Program-made: the position numbers and the translations under genes | Notes under the pieces: generated by a model | Seen by the model: only the letters and a program-made list of their open reading frames with translations | What the model was told of the DNA's origin: nothing | The model's database searches: none | Origin: Kineosporia sp. NBRC 101731 | GTDB taxonomy: Bacteria > Actinomycetota > Actinomycetes > Actinomycetales > Kineosporiaceae | Reading direction: 5' to 3' | Length of the DNA: 64,000 nucleotides | NCBI RefSeq assembly: GCF_030269305.1 | Contig: NZ_BSTC01000014.1 | Span: 62,001 to 126,000, forward strand | Shown here: positions 1 through 7,538 of the stretch, piece by piece | Position numbering within the stretch: the stretch's first letter is position 1 | Layout: each line of letters starts with the position of its first letter

Positions 1-393
1 GGCCGGCACCATCGCGGCCGCGCCGATGGCCTGTAGGCCCCGGCCCACGACCAGCACGTCGAGGTTCGGCGCGAGGGCGCACAACAGCGACATCACGGTG
101 AATACCGCTACACCGGAACAGAACAAGGCCCGCCGACCGATCACGTCGGAGAAGCGGCCGGCCGGTGCGAGCAGGGCGGCGAACACGATGGCGTACAGCG
201 TGATCACCCAGGAAATGCCGCTCAGGGTGCCGGCGGGGGTGTCGCCGGGAAAGTCACCGGCGAGCGAGGGGACGGCGAGGTTGGCGACCGTCGAGTCGAG
301 CATGGCCAGGAAGGTGGCACCGGCGGCGAGAACGCCCGTGGTGCGGGAGCCTGTTGTTCGGGAGCCCGCCGTTCGGAAACCTGCTGTGGACAC
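1..393 (-). CDS. MFS drug exporter, DHA2-like (N-terminal part, cut by window edge)
   Basis: The first 131 codons of a major facilitator exporter; the rest lies outside the window. After a short Ser/Thr/Arg-rich leader, helix 1 carries LAMLDSTVANLAVPSL, the pattern typical of the DHA2 (EmrB/QacA) drug:proton antiporters. It is followed by helix 2 and the loop-2/3 motif A-like stretch GRFSDVIGRRALF, then helix 3 and the helix 4 motif VVGRGLQAIGAAAMVPA. The GTG start at 391-393 was chosen because GGGGGAAGG precedes it at a good distance. A 16-bp dyad at 418-433 sits just upstream and recurs before the neighbouring tetR gene, so the exporter is probably repressed by that regulator. Substrate unknown. 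Confidence 0.85.
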   Translation of the reverse strand, partial: MSTAGFRTAGSRTTGSRTTGVLAAGATFLAMLDSTVANLAVPSLAGDFPGDTPAGTLSGISWVITLYAIVFAALLAPAGRFSDVIGRRALFCSGVAVFTVMSLLCALAPNLDVLVVGRGLQAIGAAAMVPA

Positions 394-417
394 GAATCGC
401 ACCTTCCCCCGGAAATA

Positions 418-433
418 GCGAACGATCGTTTGC
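418..433. promoter_or_regulatory. TetR operator copy 1 (exporter promoter)
   Basis: GCGAACGATCGTTTGC is a near-perfect dyad centred on CGATCG. It lies 25 bp upstream of the exporter start. The copy at 1098-1113 (GCGACCGATCGTTCGC) differs at two of 16 positions. Placement before both the exporter and the adjacent tetR gene is the usual arrangement for an autoregulated TetR repressor. Binding by the neighbour is inferred. Confidence 0.65.
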
Positions 434-487
434 CAACCCGAACTTATCCGCGCACCACCCGCGCGTCAACGAATCGGGCGAAACCGC

Positions 488-1093
488 TCACAGACCCGCA
501 GTCTCGCGCAGCAGCCGGACCGTGCGGTCGCGGGTGTCGGCGTCGCCGAGCTGCACGGCCTGGTTCAGGGACAGGCCCAGGGCGATCAGCAGGGCGGCCG
601 TGTCGGGCACGTCGCGGGGCAGCCGGTGGCCCGCCGCCACCGCCTCGGCCAACTGGGCCCGCAGGAAGTGACGCCACTGCCGGGCCGCCTCGACCATGTG
701 GTCACGCAAGGGCCCGGACTGCCCGTCCAGCTCGAAAGATGCGCTGGTGAGCAGACATCCGCCACGGAACGGACTGTTGACCAGGTAGTCGGTCCAACCC
801 TCGACGATCACCCGCAGCCGCCGCTCCCCCGGGCCCAGGTGCAGGGCCAGGGCCGGGTCGACGACCCGCTCGCGCAGCGCGGCCACCCCGAGGTCGAACG
901 CGGCCAGCAGCAGGGCCTCGCGGGTGCGGAAGGGCCCGACGACGCCCGCCTTGCTCATGTTCAGGGTGGTGGCGATACCCCCCAGGGAGATACCACCGGC
1001 ACCGTGCACGGACATCTGCTGCACGGTCTCGGCGAGGATCGCACGGCGGGTCTGCTCGGCTCCGGCCACTGAACTACGGGACATGGCAACCAT
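488..1093 (-). CDS. TetR/AcrR family transcriptional repressor
   Basis: 201 aa. The N-terminal 60 residues form the TetR DNA-binding domain: a helix with EQTRRAILAETVQQMSVHG, then the HTH ISLGGIATTLNMSKAGVVGPF with the canonical F-x-T-R-E-A-L-L ending. The C-terminal part resembles the TetR_C_16/TetR_C_33-like ligand domain with the GGCLLTSASFELDGQ stretch often seen in YxaF/LmrA-type repressors. It is transcribed toward the exporter. A dyad at 1098-1113 overlaps the region directly before its start, and a near-identical copy precedes the exporter, which suggests autorepression and control of drug efflux. Start could be the ATG at 1093 or the fourth codon ATG (1084); neither has a clear Shine-Dalgarno, so the transcript may be leaderless. 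Confidence 0.9.
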   Translation of the reverse strand: MVAMSRSSVAGAEQTRRAILAETVQQMSVHGAGGISLGGIATTLNMSKAGVVGPFRTREALLLAAFDLGVAALRERVVDPALALHLGPGERRLRVIVEGWTDYLVNSPFRGGCLLTSASFELDGQSGPLRDHMVEAARQWRHFLRAQLAEAVAAGHRLPRDVPDTAALLIALGLSLNQAVQLGDADTRDRTVRLLRETAGL

Positions 1094-1097
1094 CTTA

Positions 1098-1113
1098 GCG
1101 ACCGATCGTTCGC
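1098..1113. promoter_or_regulatory. TetR operator copy 2 (autoregulatory)
   Basis: GCGACCGATCGTTCGC, 14 of 16 identical to the dyad in front of the exporter at 418-433. It sits only 4 bp upstream of the tetR start codon, where a bound repressor would cover the promoter or the 5' end. Confidence 0.65.
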
Positions 1114-1168
1114 CCAGAGGCGAAGGTCAGGCCAATTGCGCCAGATGCCGACATGGTCCACGATCAAA

Positions 1169-1190
1169 TTGTTGACAATGTTGTCGACGA
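1169..1190. promoter_or_regulatory. Twin GntR (FadR-type) operator-like sites
   Basis: TTGTTGACAA (1169-1178) and TTGTCGACGA (1181-1190) both fit the FadR-subfamily pattern TNGTNNACNA and are spaced 12 bp apart, about one helical turn. They end a few bases before the GGAGG ribosome site of the DUF6282 gene. The cognate GntR protein is not adjacent; it could be elsewhere in the genome. Confidence 0.45.
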
Positions 1191-1204
1191 TCTCTGGAGG
1201 CTTC

Positions 1205-2140
1205 ATGCCTGGAACTCATCATCCGCCACCCGGCTCACGGGCCCGTGAACTCGTCACCGGCGCCTACGACACCCATGTCCACGTCGCGCCCGACGTCATG
1301 GCGCGGCGGATCGACGACATCTCCCTGGCCCTGCGCTTCCGCGACGCCGGGCTGGCCGGTTTCGTGCTCAAGTCGCACTACCTGCCCACGGCCGAGCGGG
1401 CCCAGGTGGTGCGGGCGGTCGTTCCCGGTGTCGACGTGCTGGGCGCCCTGACGCTGAACGCCTCGGTGGGAGGGCTGAATCCGGTGGCGGTCGAGCTGGC
1501 CGGGCGCAGCGGTGCCCGCATCGTCTGGATGCCGACGGTGGACAGCCGCAACCAGCGCGAGAGCCAGACCCGGGCTCCGCAGGGCGCCACTCCCCCGATG
1601 TGGGCGCAGGTGCAGGCCGAGCTTGCCGAGCAGGGCATCATGGCGCCGCCCGTCGACGTCGTGGACCCCGACGGCGAGCCGGTGACGGCGCTGCGCCAGG
1701 TGCTCACGCTGATCGCGAAACACGACATGGTGCTGGCCACCGGGCACCTGTCCGGGGCGGAGATCCTGACCACGGTGCGGGCCGCGCACGAGGCCGGGGT
1801 GCGGCGGATCGTGGTGACGCACCCGGAGTTCACCTCCCAGCAACTGTCCGTCGCGGCCCAGCGCGAGCTCACCGCCTACGGAGCCCTGATGGAGCGCTGC
1901 TTCACCACGCCGCACAGCGGGAAGATCACCTGGGACCTGCTGTACGAGCACATCCGGGAGGTCGGGCCGGAGCACTCGATCCTGTCGAGCGACCTCGGGC
2001 AGCCGTTCAACCCGCCCGTCGAGGACGGTCTCGCCCTGATGGCCGACCAGTTGCTGCGTAACGGTTTCCATGAGGACGAGGTGCGGGTGATGGCTGTGGA
2101 GAACACCCGCCGGACCGCTCTCGCGAAGGGCCCCGCATGA
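1205..2140 (+). CDS. DUF6282 family protein, putative metal-dependent hydrolase
   Basis: 311 aa. The N-terminus reads YDTHVHVAPDVMARRIDDI. The HxH is what amidohydrolase-like metal enzymes use for the first metal site, and this region plus AGFVLKSHYLPTAERA and GARIVWMPTVD matches my memory of the DUF6282 family. Later His residues in ATGHLSG and VVTHPEF would complete a TIM-barrel metal centre. The reaction is unknown. The ATG at 1205 is preferred over one 69 nt upstream because GGAGG precedes it and conserved sequence begins soon after. It overlaps the next reading frame by ATGA (2137-2140), so the two were built to be translated together. Two GntR-like sites lie just upstream. Confidence 0.8.
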   Translation: MPGTHHPPPGSRARELVTGAYDTHVHVAPDVMARRIDDISLALRFRDAGLAGFVLKSHYLPTAERAQVVRAVVPGVDVLGALTLNASVGGLNPVAVELAGRSGARIVWMPTVDSRNQRESQTRAPQGATPPMWAQVQAELAEQGIMAPPVDVVDPDGEPVTALRQVLTLIAKHDMVLATGHLSGAEILTTVRAAHEAGVRRIVVTHPEFTSQQLSVAAQRELTAYGALMERCFTTPHSGKITWDLLYEHIREVGPEHSILSSDLGQPFNPPVEDGLALMADQLLRNGFHEDEVRVMAVENTRRTALAKGPA

Positions 2141-2516
2141 GCGACCCGGGAACCGGTGCGTCCACACGGGGCCGGACCCACGGCATCGTGTTCACCACCC
2201 AGGCCACGATCGACCGGAAGGGGCCGGCGGCGCAGGCCTTCCTGCGGCGATCGCCCGGGGCGAGAGGACGATCGACGGTGATCCGGCCGAGGTCACCGTC
2301 CTGCTCGGGGACGACCTGGACTCGCTCGCCCCGATGACGGTCACCGGGCTCGTCCCGCTGTGGCAGGCAGAGGTGCCCCCGGACCCTGCACCCCGGGTCA
2401 CCGGCTACGACAAGGCTGCTGCGTTCCACCAGGAGAGCGGCCTGATCGAGTCGCCGCCCGCGTTCGCGTCGCGGGTGCCGGAATCCTTGGTCGTACAAGC
2501 GCTCGAAGGGGCGTGA
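2137..2516 (+). pseudogene. Frameshifted partner of the DUF6282 gene, unknown function
   Basis: Translation starts in one frame (MSDPGTGASTRGRTHGIVF, through AAQAFL, to about 2245) and coding-like sequence continues in the -1 frame (AIARGERTIDGDPAEVTVLL to LVVQALEGA, stop at 2516). Together the parts would give a protein of about 125 aa. The start overlaps the DUF6282 stop (ATGA), so this was a coupled second gene. The shift lies near 2235-2250, where a GC-rich run makes a sequencing error possible. I do not recognise the family. It could be a true pseudogene, an assembly error, or a programmed shift; no slippery heptamer is evident. Confidence 0.55.
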
Positions 2517-2589
2517 GGGCAGCCGGTCAAGGGCTCGGGGATGGGCCCGGGCCGGCTCCGGTGACGGCGGTCAGGAGGTCACCGCTCAG

Positions 2590-2615
2590 GTGTACACATG
2601 GCACACCTGGTACAC
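2590..2615. repeat. Inverted repeat GTGTAC-N14-GTACAC upstream of ligA
   Basis: Six-base arms GTGTAC (2590-2595) and GTACAC (2610-2615) lie in the 281-bp gap between the frameshifted gene and the ligase. It may be an operator for the ligase promoter. Nothing else recognisable is present in the gap. Confidence 0.3.
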
Positions 2616-2797
2616 GTCCGGTGGCCTTCTCACCGGCCTCCTCTCCTGCGCTCCCGGGGCTCTCGAGGGTCCTGATCAAGATTGTCGGTGGGCGGCGCTA
2701 CGTTCTGGGATGTGAATCAGGACCCCCGCTGCCTGCGCGCCGGCCATACAGCTGCCCTCCTCCCGTCTTCCCCGTCCCACCGGCCCGGGGAGTCCCG

Positions 2798-4933
2798 ATG
2801 AGCCAGATGACGGCGGGCAGGGTGCTGTCACGCGAGGAGTACGAGCAGGCGATCGGGACCGCCCGCGCCGCCTCGAGCCTCTACTACGGCACCGGCGAGG
2901 CGGCCGACGCCGCGCTCGACGAGGCCGCCGAGGTGACGGTGCTCGACGACGCCACCTACGACCAGCTGGTGCGCGACATCGCGGTCACCGAGGCCGAGCA
3001 CCCCGACTGGCGGGTGGAGGCCTCGCCGACTCAGGTGGTGGGCGGTGACGCCGGCGACGTGGAGCACTCCGCGCCCATGCTCAGCCTCGACAACGTGTTC
3101 TCGGCCGACGAGCTGGCCGAGTGGCACGCGAGCCTGGGCAAACGACTGGGCCGGGCCCCGCGCTACGTGGTGGAGCCCAAGCTCGACGGCCTGGCCCTGG
3201 CCGCCCGCTACCGGCAGGGCTCGCTGGAGCAGCTGATCACCCGGGGCGACGGCGTGCACGGGGAAGACGTCACCTTCGCGGCCGCGGCCATCGCCGGGCT
3301 GCCCCAGCAGCTCGCGCAGCCACTGACCCTGGAGGTGCGTGGTGAGGTGATGCTCACCGACGCGCAGTTCACCGCGGCCAACGAGTTGCGCCTGGCCAAC
3401 GGCGACAAGCCGTTCGTGAACCCGCGCAACGGGGTGGCCGGCGCACTGCGGGGCTCGAAAGACCGCACCTACGTCATCCCCATGACGTTCTTCGCCTATC
3501 AGGTGCTGGCGCTGCCGGGTGCCCCTGCGGGCACGGGACCGGATGCGGACAGCGACTATTCGGCGGCGATCGCCCTGCTCGGTGAGCTCGGCGTCTCCAC
3601 CGCCGCGACCTCGCCCGCGCAGATCGCGGTGGTCGACACGATCGAGGCCGCGCAGGAGTACATCGACTCGCTGCTGGCCCGGCGCGCCGACCTCGGCTTC
3701 GGCATCGACGGGGCGGTGATCAAGGCCGACTCGCCCGCCGACCGGGAGCAGGCCGGGTCCTCGTCGCGGGCACCGCGGTGGGGCATCGCGTTCAAGTTCC
3801 CGGCCGACTCCCGGCTGACCACGCTGGAAGAGGTCATCTGGCAGCTCGGCCGCACCGGGGTGATCACGCCCCGGGCCCGGGTGAAACCCGTTTTCGTGGG
3901 CGGCACCACGGTCACCTACGCGACGCTGCACAACCCGAACGACCTGGCCCGGCAGGGTCTGATGATCGGCGACACGGTGATGGTGCTGCGGGCCGGTGAG
4001 GTCATCCCGCGCATCGAGGGGGCCGTCGTCTCGGCCCGTACCGGGGCCGAGATCCCGATCGAGGCACCGCAGATGTGCCCGAACTGCGGCAGCGAGATCG
4101 ACCGTTCGCAGGAACGGTGGCGGTGCACCCGGGGCCGCCAGTGCGCTCTGCCGCAGTCCATCCGCTACGCGGTGGCCCGTGACTGCTGGGACATCGAATC
4201 GGTCGGCGAGAAGCTCGTGCGCCAACTCGTCGACAACGGCCTGGTCACCGACGTCGCCGACGTGTTCACCCTCACCGAGGAACAGCTGCTCACCCTCGAG
4301 CGGATGGGGAGAACCAGCGCCGCGAAAGTGCTCGCCGAGGTCGAGAAGGCCAAGGCCCAGCCGCTGGCCCGCACCCTGACCGCGCTCGGGGTGCGGGGTA
4401 CCGGCCGCTCGATGAGCCGCCGTATCGCGCGGTACTTCGCCACGATGGATGCGATCCAGGCCGCCGACGCCGCGGCCTTCGAGGAGGTCGACGGGATCGG
4501 GCCGGAGAGGGCACCGGTCATCGTGGAGGAACTGATCGAGCTCGCCCCGGTGATCGCGAAGCTGCGGGAGGCCGGGGTCTCGATGACCGAGCCGGGTGCC
4601 ACCGGGCGGGTCGTGGCCGAGGAGGACGAGGCCGGTGAAGCCGGGGAGGCCGGGGAGGCCGGGCCTTCGCTGCCTCTGACCGCCGAGAACGGCAAGCCGA
4701 TGAGCGTCGTGGTGACCGGCAAGATGAGTGGGCCCCTGGCCGAGCTGTCCCGCAACGAGATGAACGAGCTGATCGAGCGGGCCGGGGGCAAGTCCAGCGG
4801 CTCGGTCTCGAAGAACACCGGCCTGCTGGTCGCGGCCGAGGAGGGCTCCAGCAAGTACACGAAGGCGCAGGCTCTCGGCATCCCGATCGAGAGCCCCGAC
4901 CAGTTCGCCGAACGGCTGGAGGGGTTCCTGTAA
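2798..4933 (+). CDS. ligA: NAD+-dependent DNA ligase, LigA2-type
   Basis: 711 aa; seals nicks using NAD+. The adenylation motif EPKLDGLALAARY places the AMP-accepting lysine at residue 128. Downstream come the OB fold, a four-Cys zinc finger (CPNCGSEI ... WRCTRGRQC, about 427-449), helix-hairpin-helix repeats (LGVRGTGRSMSRRIARYF and VDGIGPERAP) and a C-terminal BRCT domain (about 632-711) after an EAGEAGEAGEAG linker. Zinc-finger spacing, the HhH sequence and the longer insert between YY and DATYDQL match the second ligase (LigA2) of Streptomyces as I remember it rather than the essential housekeeping LigA. The ATG at 2798 has GGGGAG before it; reading the open frame further upstream adds unconserved sequence and was rejected. 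A separate housekeeping ligA probably exists elsewhere. Confidence 0.95.
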   Translation: MSQMTAGRVLSREEYEQAIGTARAASSLYYGTGEAADAALDEAAEVTVLDDATYDQLVRDIAVTEAEHPDWRVEASPTQVVGGDAGDVEHSAPMLSLDNVFSADELAEWHASLGKRLGRAPRYVVEPKLDGLALAARYRQGSLEQLITRGDGVHGEDVTFAAAAIAGLPQQLAQPLTLEVRGEVMLTDAQFTAANELRLANGDKPFVNPRNGVAGALRGSKDRTYVIPMTFFAYQVLALPGAPAGTGPDADSDYSAAIALLGELGVSTAATSPAQIAVVDTIEAAQEYIDSLLARRADLGFGIDGAVIKADSPADREQAGSSSRAPRWGIAFKFPADSRLTTLEEVIWQLGRTGVITPRARVKPVFVGGTTVTYATLHNPNDLARQGLMIGDTVMVLRAGEVIPRIEGAVVSARTGAEIPIEAPQMCPNCGSEIDRSQERWRCTRGRQCALPQSIRYAVARDCWDIESVGEKLVRQLVDNGLVTDVADVFTLTEEQLLTLERMGRTSAAKVLAEVEKAKAQPLARTLTALGVRGTGRSMSRRIARYFATMDAIQAADAAAFEEVDGIGPERAPVIVEELIELAPVIAKLREAGVSMTEPGATGRVVAEEDEAGEAGEAGEAGPSLPLTAENGKPMSVVVTGKMSGPLAELSRNEMNELIERAGGKSSGSVSKNTGLLVAAEEGSSKYTKAQALGIPIESPDQFAERLEGFL

Positions 4934-4980
4934 CGGGGTCGGTCGAGGGCTGATCGGGGTCGGTCGAGAGCCCGCCAGGG

Positions 4981-5020
4981 GCTCGTCAGGGCTCGTCAGG
5001 GCTCGTCAGGGCTCGTCAGG
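4981..5020. repeat. Four perfect 10-bp tandem repeats
   Basis: GCTCGTCAGG repeated four times without error between the convergent ligase and diguanylate cyclase genes. The last bases reach the 3' end of the cyclase gene. It is contiguous with the 12-bp repeat tract that starts at 5052, so the whole 250 bp is a slippage-prone region. Confidence 0.9.
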
Positions 5021-6923
5021 GCTGGCTCGGCGCGGGTCCCGGCGCTGGCTCGGCGCTGGTCCCGGCACTGGTCCCGGCACTGGTCCCGGCACTGGTCCCG
5101 GCACTGGTCCCGGCACTGGTCCCGGCACTGGTCCCGGCGCTGGTCCCGGCGCTGGTCCCGGCGCTGGTCCCGGCACTGGTCCCGGCACTGGTCCCGGCAC
5201 TGGTCCCGGCACTGGTCCCGGCACTGGTCCCGGCCACCCGGCCTCGGCCCTCGCGCTTGGCCACGTACAGCTGCCGGTCGGCCTCGGCCGGCAGCAGGGC
5301 CAGGTCGCTGGCGGGGCCCTGGTGCAGGCCCAGGCTGACCGAGATGGTCATGCCGGGAGCCACCTCGTCCCAGGGGTAGTCACGCACGGCCTTCACGATC
5401 GACTGCGCACGGCTCTCCGCGACGTTCTGGCCGTCCTGCGCCATGACCACCACGAACTCGTCACCGCCGAGGCGGGCGGCCAGATCGCCCGAGCGCACCT
5501 GGGCGGACAGCACCGAGCCGAGGCGGCGCAGCACCTCGTCGCCCATGTCGTGGCCGAACGAGTCGTTGACGGCTTTGAAGTGGTCGATGTCGATCATCAT
5601 GATCACCAGATCGGGCGGGCGCCGGGCCCGGCGCCGGATCCGGCGGTCCTGGCCGGGCCGCGCGGCGGTGACGGCCAGCGAACGCCGGATCCGGTCCAGG
5701 TAGGCGGTGTACGCGCGGCGGTTGCCCAGGCCGGTCAGGTCATCGACGAGCACCTGGTCGCGCAGGAACTCGTGCTCCACCCGGCGCCGCTCGGCGTCGA
5801 TGGCCGCGCGCATCGACGTGAGCCGGCTGAGGCGTGAGTTCCAGCGCAGGGTGATGAGTTCCTGGGCGTAGGTCAGGGCGGCCGGCGGAGTCTGCGGGCT
5901 GTGGGCCGCGAGGTTCAGGGCGAGCAGCCGCAGGTGCACGGGAACGTTGGGACCGATGACACCCGCGCAGGCCTCGGCCAGCCGCGATGCCCGGGCCTGG
6001 TCGCCCGCCTTGTGAGCGCGGATCGCGTCGGCGACCGAGAGCATGGCGATGTTGGCGTCGGCGGCCGGTTTGCGGGCCTGGAGCACGACCAGGGCGCGGT
6101 CGGCCGGTGAGGACATCCCCGCCAGGGCGGCGAACAGGTCCGCGAACGCGTGGATCATCGCCTGCCAGGTCGGCGGCCAGTCCGGCGTCAGGGGCCGCAG
6201 GACCTCCGGCAGCCGGCGCGCGGCCGCTCTCCGGGCACCGTCCCAGTCGCCGATCTCGGCCTGGGCGCAGGCGTCGTCGAGGGACATGTCCATCCCGTTG
6301 GCGTGCACGACCCGACGCTGACGTCGCAGCACGTCGGCCCAGACCGGGTCGTGCTCGCCGGCGAACAGATCTTCGAGCAGGGCGAACTGCTCGTACGCCA
6401 TGGCCCAGAGCCCGAGGGCGTGGAAGGCGCCCGCGACCTCCAGGTGGGCGGCGACCCGGTGCACGACCAGGCTGTCGGTGTCGTCCAGCAGCACGACGGC
6501 CCGCACCAGCGGTTCGGCGCCGGGCGCAGGCTCGGGCAGCGCCGATCGGCTGTCGGCAGCACGCTGCGCGGTGGTGGCCAGGGCCAGGGCCAGCAGCGCC
6601 GGATCACCCAGGCGGCGGGCCGCCTCGAGCATCGTCTCGACGTGTTGCGAGTCGTCCTCACCGGCGTCCCGCGCCGCCAGCGAACGGGCGAAGTGCAGCA
6701 GGAACACGACGTCGTCCCAGCCGTGCGTGCGTGCCCGGGCGTCGAGCCGGGCCACGTCCTCGGTGACGTCATGGTCCTGCGCGGCCTCGACGATCTCGTA
6801 GGCCTCACGCAGGGCGAAGTCGTGCTGCCGGGCCAGCGGCTCCCCTGCGGCGTCGGCCGGGATCACGCGTGTCGCCTCCCCCAAGATCGTCGCCGTGCCG
6901 CCCCTGCAGCCCATCATCGGCAC
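5016..6923 (-). CDS. GGDEF diguanylate cyclase with AGTS-repeat tail
   Basis: 635 aa cytoplasmic protein predicted to make c-di-GMP from two GTP. Residues 1-380 are alpha-helical and Ala/Leu/Arg-rich, resembling a TPR-like sensor region. A coiled linker and DDLTGLGNRRAY open the GGDEF domain, IDIDHFKAVNDSFGHDMGD follows, and the active site LGGDEFVVV lies near residue 486. RSGD, five residues before GGDEF, is an intact allosteric I-site, so product inhibition is expected. After the domain ends (LYVAKREGRGRVAGTS) come 15 exact AGTS units and a Pro-rich end. The start is a GTG at 6921-6923 with only a weak ribosome site. It lies 24 bp after the DoxX gene and may be cotranscribed with it. Confidence 0.9.
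   Translation of the reverse strand: MPMMGCRGGTATILGEATRVIPADAAGEPLARQHDFALREAYEIVEAAQDHDVTEDVARLDARARTHGWDDVVFLLHFARSLAARDAGEDDSQHVETMLEAARRLGDPALLALALATTAQRAADSRSALPEPAPGAEPLVRAVVLLDDTDSLVVHRVAAHLEVAGAFHALGLWAMAYEQFALLEDLFAGEHDPVWADVLRRQRRVVHANGMDMSLDDACAQAEIGDWDGARRAAARRLPEVLRPLTPDWPPTWQAMIHAFADLFAALAGMSSPADRALVVLQARKPAADANIAMLSVADAIRAHKAGDQARASRLAEACAGVIGPNVPVHLRLLALNLAAHSPQTPPAALTYAQELITLRWNSRLSRLTSMRAAIDAERRRVEHEFLRDQVLVDDLTGLGNRRAYTAYLDRIRRSLAVTAARPGQDRRIRRRARRPPDLVIMMIDIDHFKAVNDSFGHDMGDEVLRRLGSVLSAQVRSGDLAARLGGDEFVVVMAQDGQNVAESRAQSIVKAVRDYPWDEVAPGMTISVSLGLHQGPASDLALLPAEADRQLYVAKREGRGRVAGTSAGTSAGTSAGTSAGTSAGTSAGTSAGTSAGTSAGTSAGTSAGTSAGTSAGTSAGTSAEPAPGPAPSQP
5052..5231. repeat. Fifteen-copy 12-bp minisatellite inside the cyclase gene
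   Basis: Fifteen head-to-tail units of GGC(A/G)CTGGTCCC, encoding (AGTS)15 on the minus strand. Because the unit is a multiple of three, gain or loss of units keeps the frame. The only variation is at the fourth base of the unit (A or G, both silent). Confidence 0.95.
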
Positions 6924-6947
6924 GATCGGCCCCGGGGCAAAGGCCGG

Positions 6948-7370
6948 TCAGGGCTTTGGCTCGGCCCGGCGCCGGCTCGCCCGGCTCGCCCGGGTCGCGC
7001 CCAGCGCCCAGCCCACCAGGACCGGCTGGAAGACCAGCCGCACGGCGCGTTTGGTGTCGGTGTCCAGGCCGAAGCCGTCTCGGTGCTCGGTGAACTGGGC
7101 GATGTTGCCGGGGAAGACGGCCACGAAGAACGCCGCGGCCAGCAGTCCCACCCGGGCCCGGTTCGGCTGGTGCCAGGCCGTCAGCAGGGCCGCACCCAGC
7201 CCGATCTCCACCGCGCCGGAAGCCAGCACCACGGCGTCCGGATCGACCGGGAACCACGACGGCACCTGCGCCTGGAACTCCTGCCGGGCCACGGTCAGGT
7301 GCGAGACACCCGCATAGGTCAGGAACCCGCCGAGAGCCGCCTGGGCCAGAGCCCTACCGGAAATCTTCAC
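6948..7370 (-). CDS. DoxX family membrane protein
   Basis: 140 aa with four hydrophobic segments: ALAQAALGGFLTYAGVSHL, AVVLASGAVEIGLGAALLT, VGLLAAAFFVAVFPGNIAQ and a C-terminal one ending VLVGWALGA. The pattern FLTYAGVSHL ... PGNIAQFTEHRDGFGLDTDTKR is typical of the small DoxX-like/YkgB-type integral membrane proteins; their biochemical role is not settled. The GTG start at 7370 follows GGAGGATCG. It is divergent from the aldolase gene and 24 bp before the diguanylate cyclase. Confidence 0.85.
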   Translation of the reverse strand: MKISGRALAQAALGGFLTYAGVSHLTVARQEFQAQVPSWFPVDPDAVVLASGAVEIGLGAALLTAWHQPNRARVGLLAAAFFVAVFPGNIAQFTEHRDGFGLDTDTKRAVRLVFQPVLVGWALGATRASRASRRRAEPKP

Positions 7371-7393
7371 CGATCCTCCAGAATCCTCGGAAT

Positions 7394-7403
7394 AGAACGT
7401 TCT
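7394..7403. promoter_or_regulatory. AGAACGTTCT dyad in divergent promoter region
   Basis: Perfect 10-bp palindrome AGAACGTTCT, followed 10 bp later by a further TAGAAC half-site. It lies in the 168-bp gap between the divergent DoxX and aldolase genes, close to the DoxX start. A transcription-factor site is plausible; no regulator is adjacent. Confidence 0.35.
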
Positions 7404-7538
7404 GTCTACCATAGAACCCGCTACCGGAATCGGCACGGTGGGGTCACTCGGCGCTCGGGCCCGACCGACCCCTGGCGCGCGGGCCGTTCTCGATGTGATG
7501 GTCCTGAGCAGGTTCTGTCCTCGATGAACGGAGATCCC

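Noticed and set aside
2360-2797. Upstream open frame that would extend the DNA ligase by 146 residues
   Set aside because: The extension is Arg/Pro-rich and unconserved, crosses the intergenic gap, and a ribosome site stands before the ATG at 2798.
5006-5224. Minus-strand open frame of VPGP repeats
   Set aside because: It is the out-of-frame reading of the AGTS minisatellite and has no ribosome site.
4981-5231. CRISPR array
   Set aside because: The repeats are contiguous 10- and 12-bp units without spacers, and one tract is inside a coding sequence.
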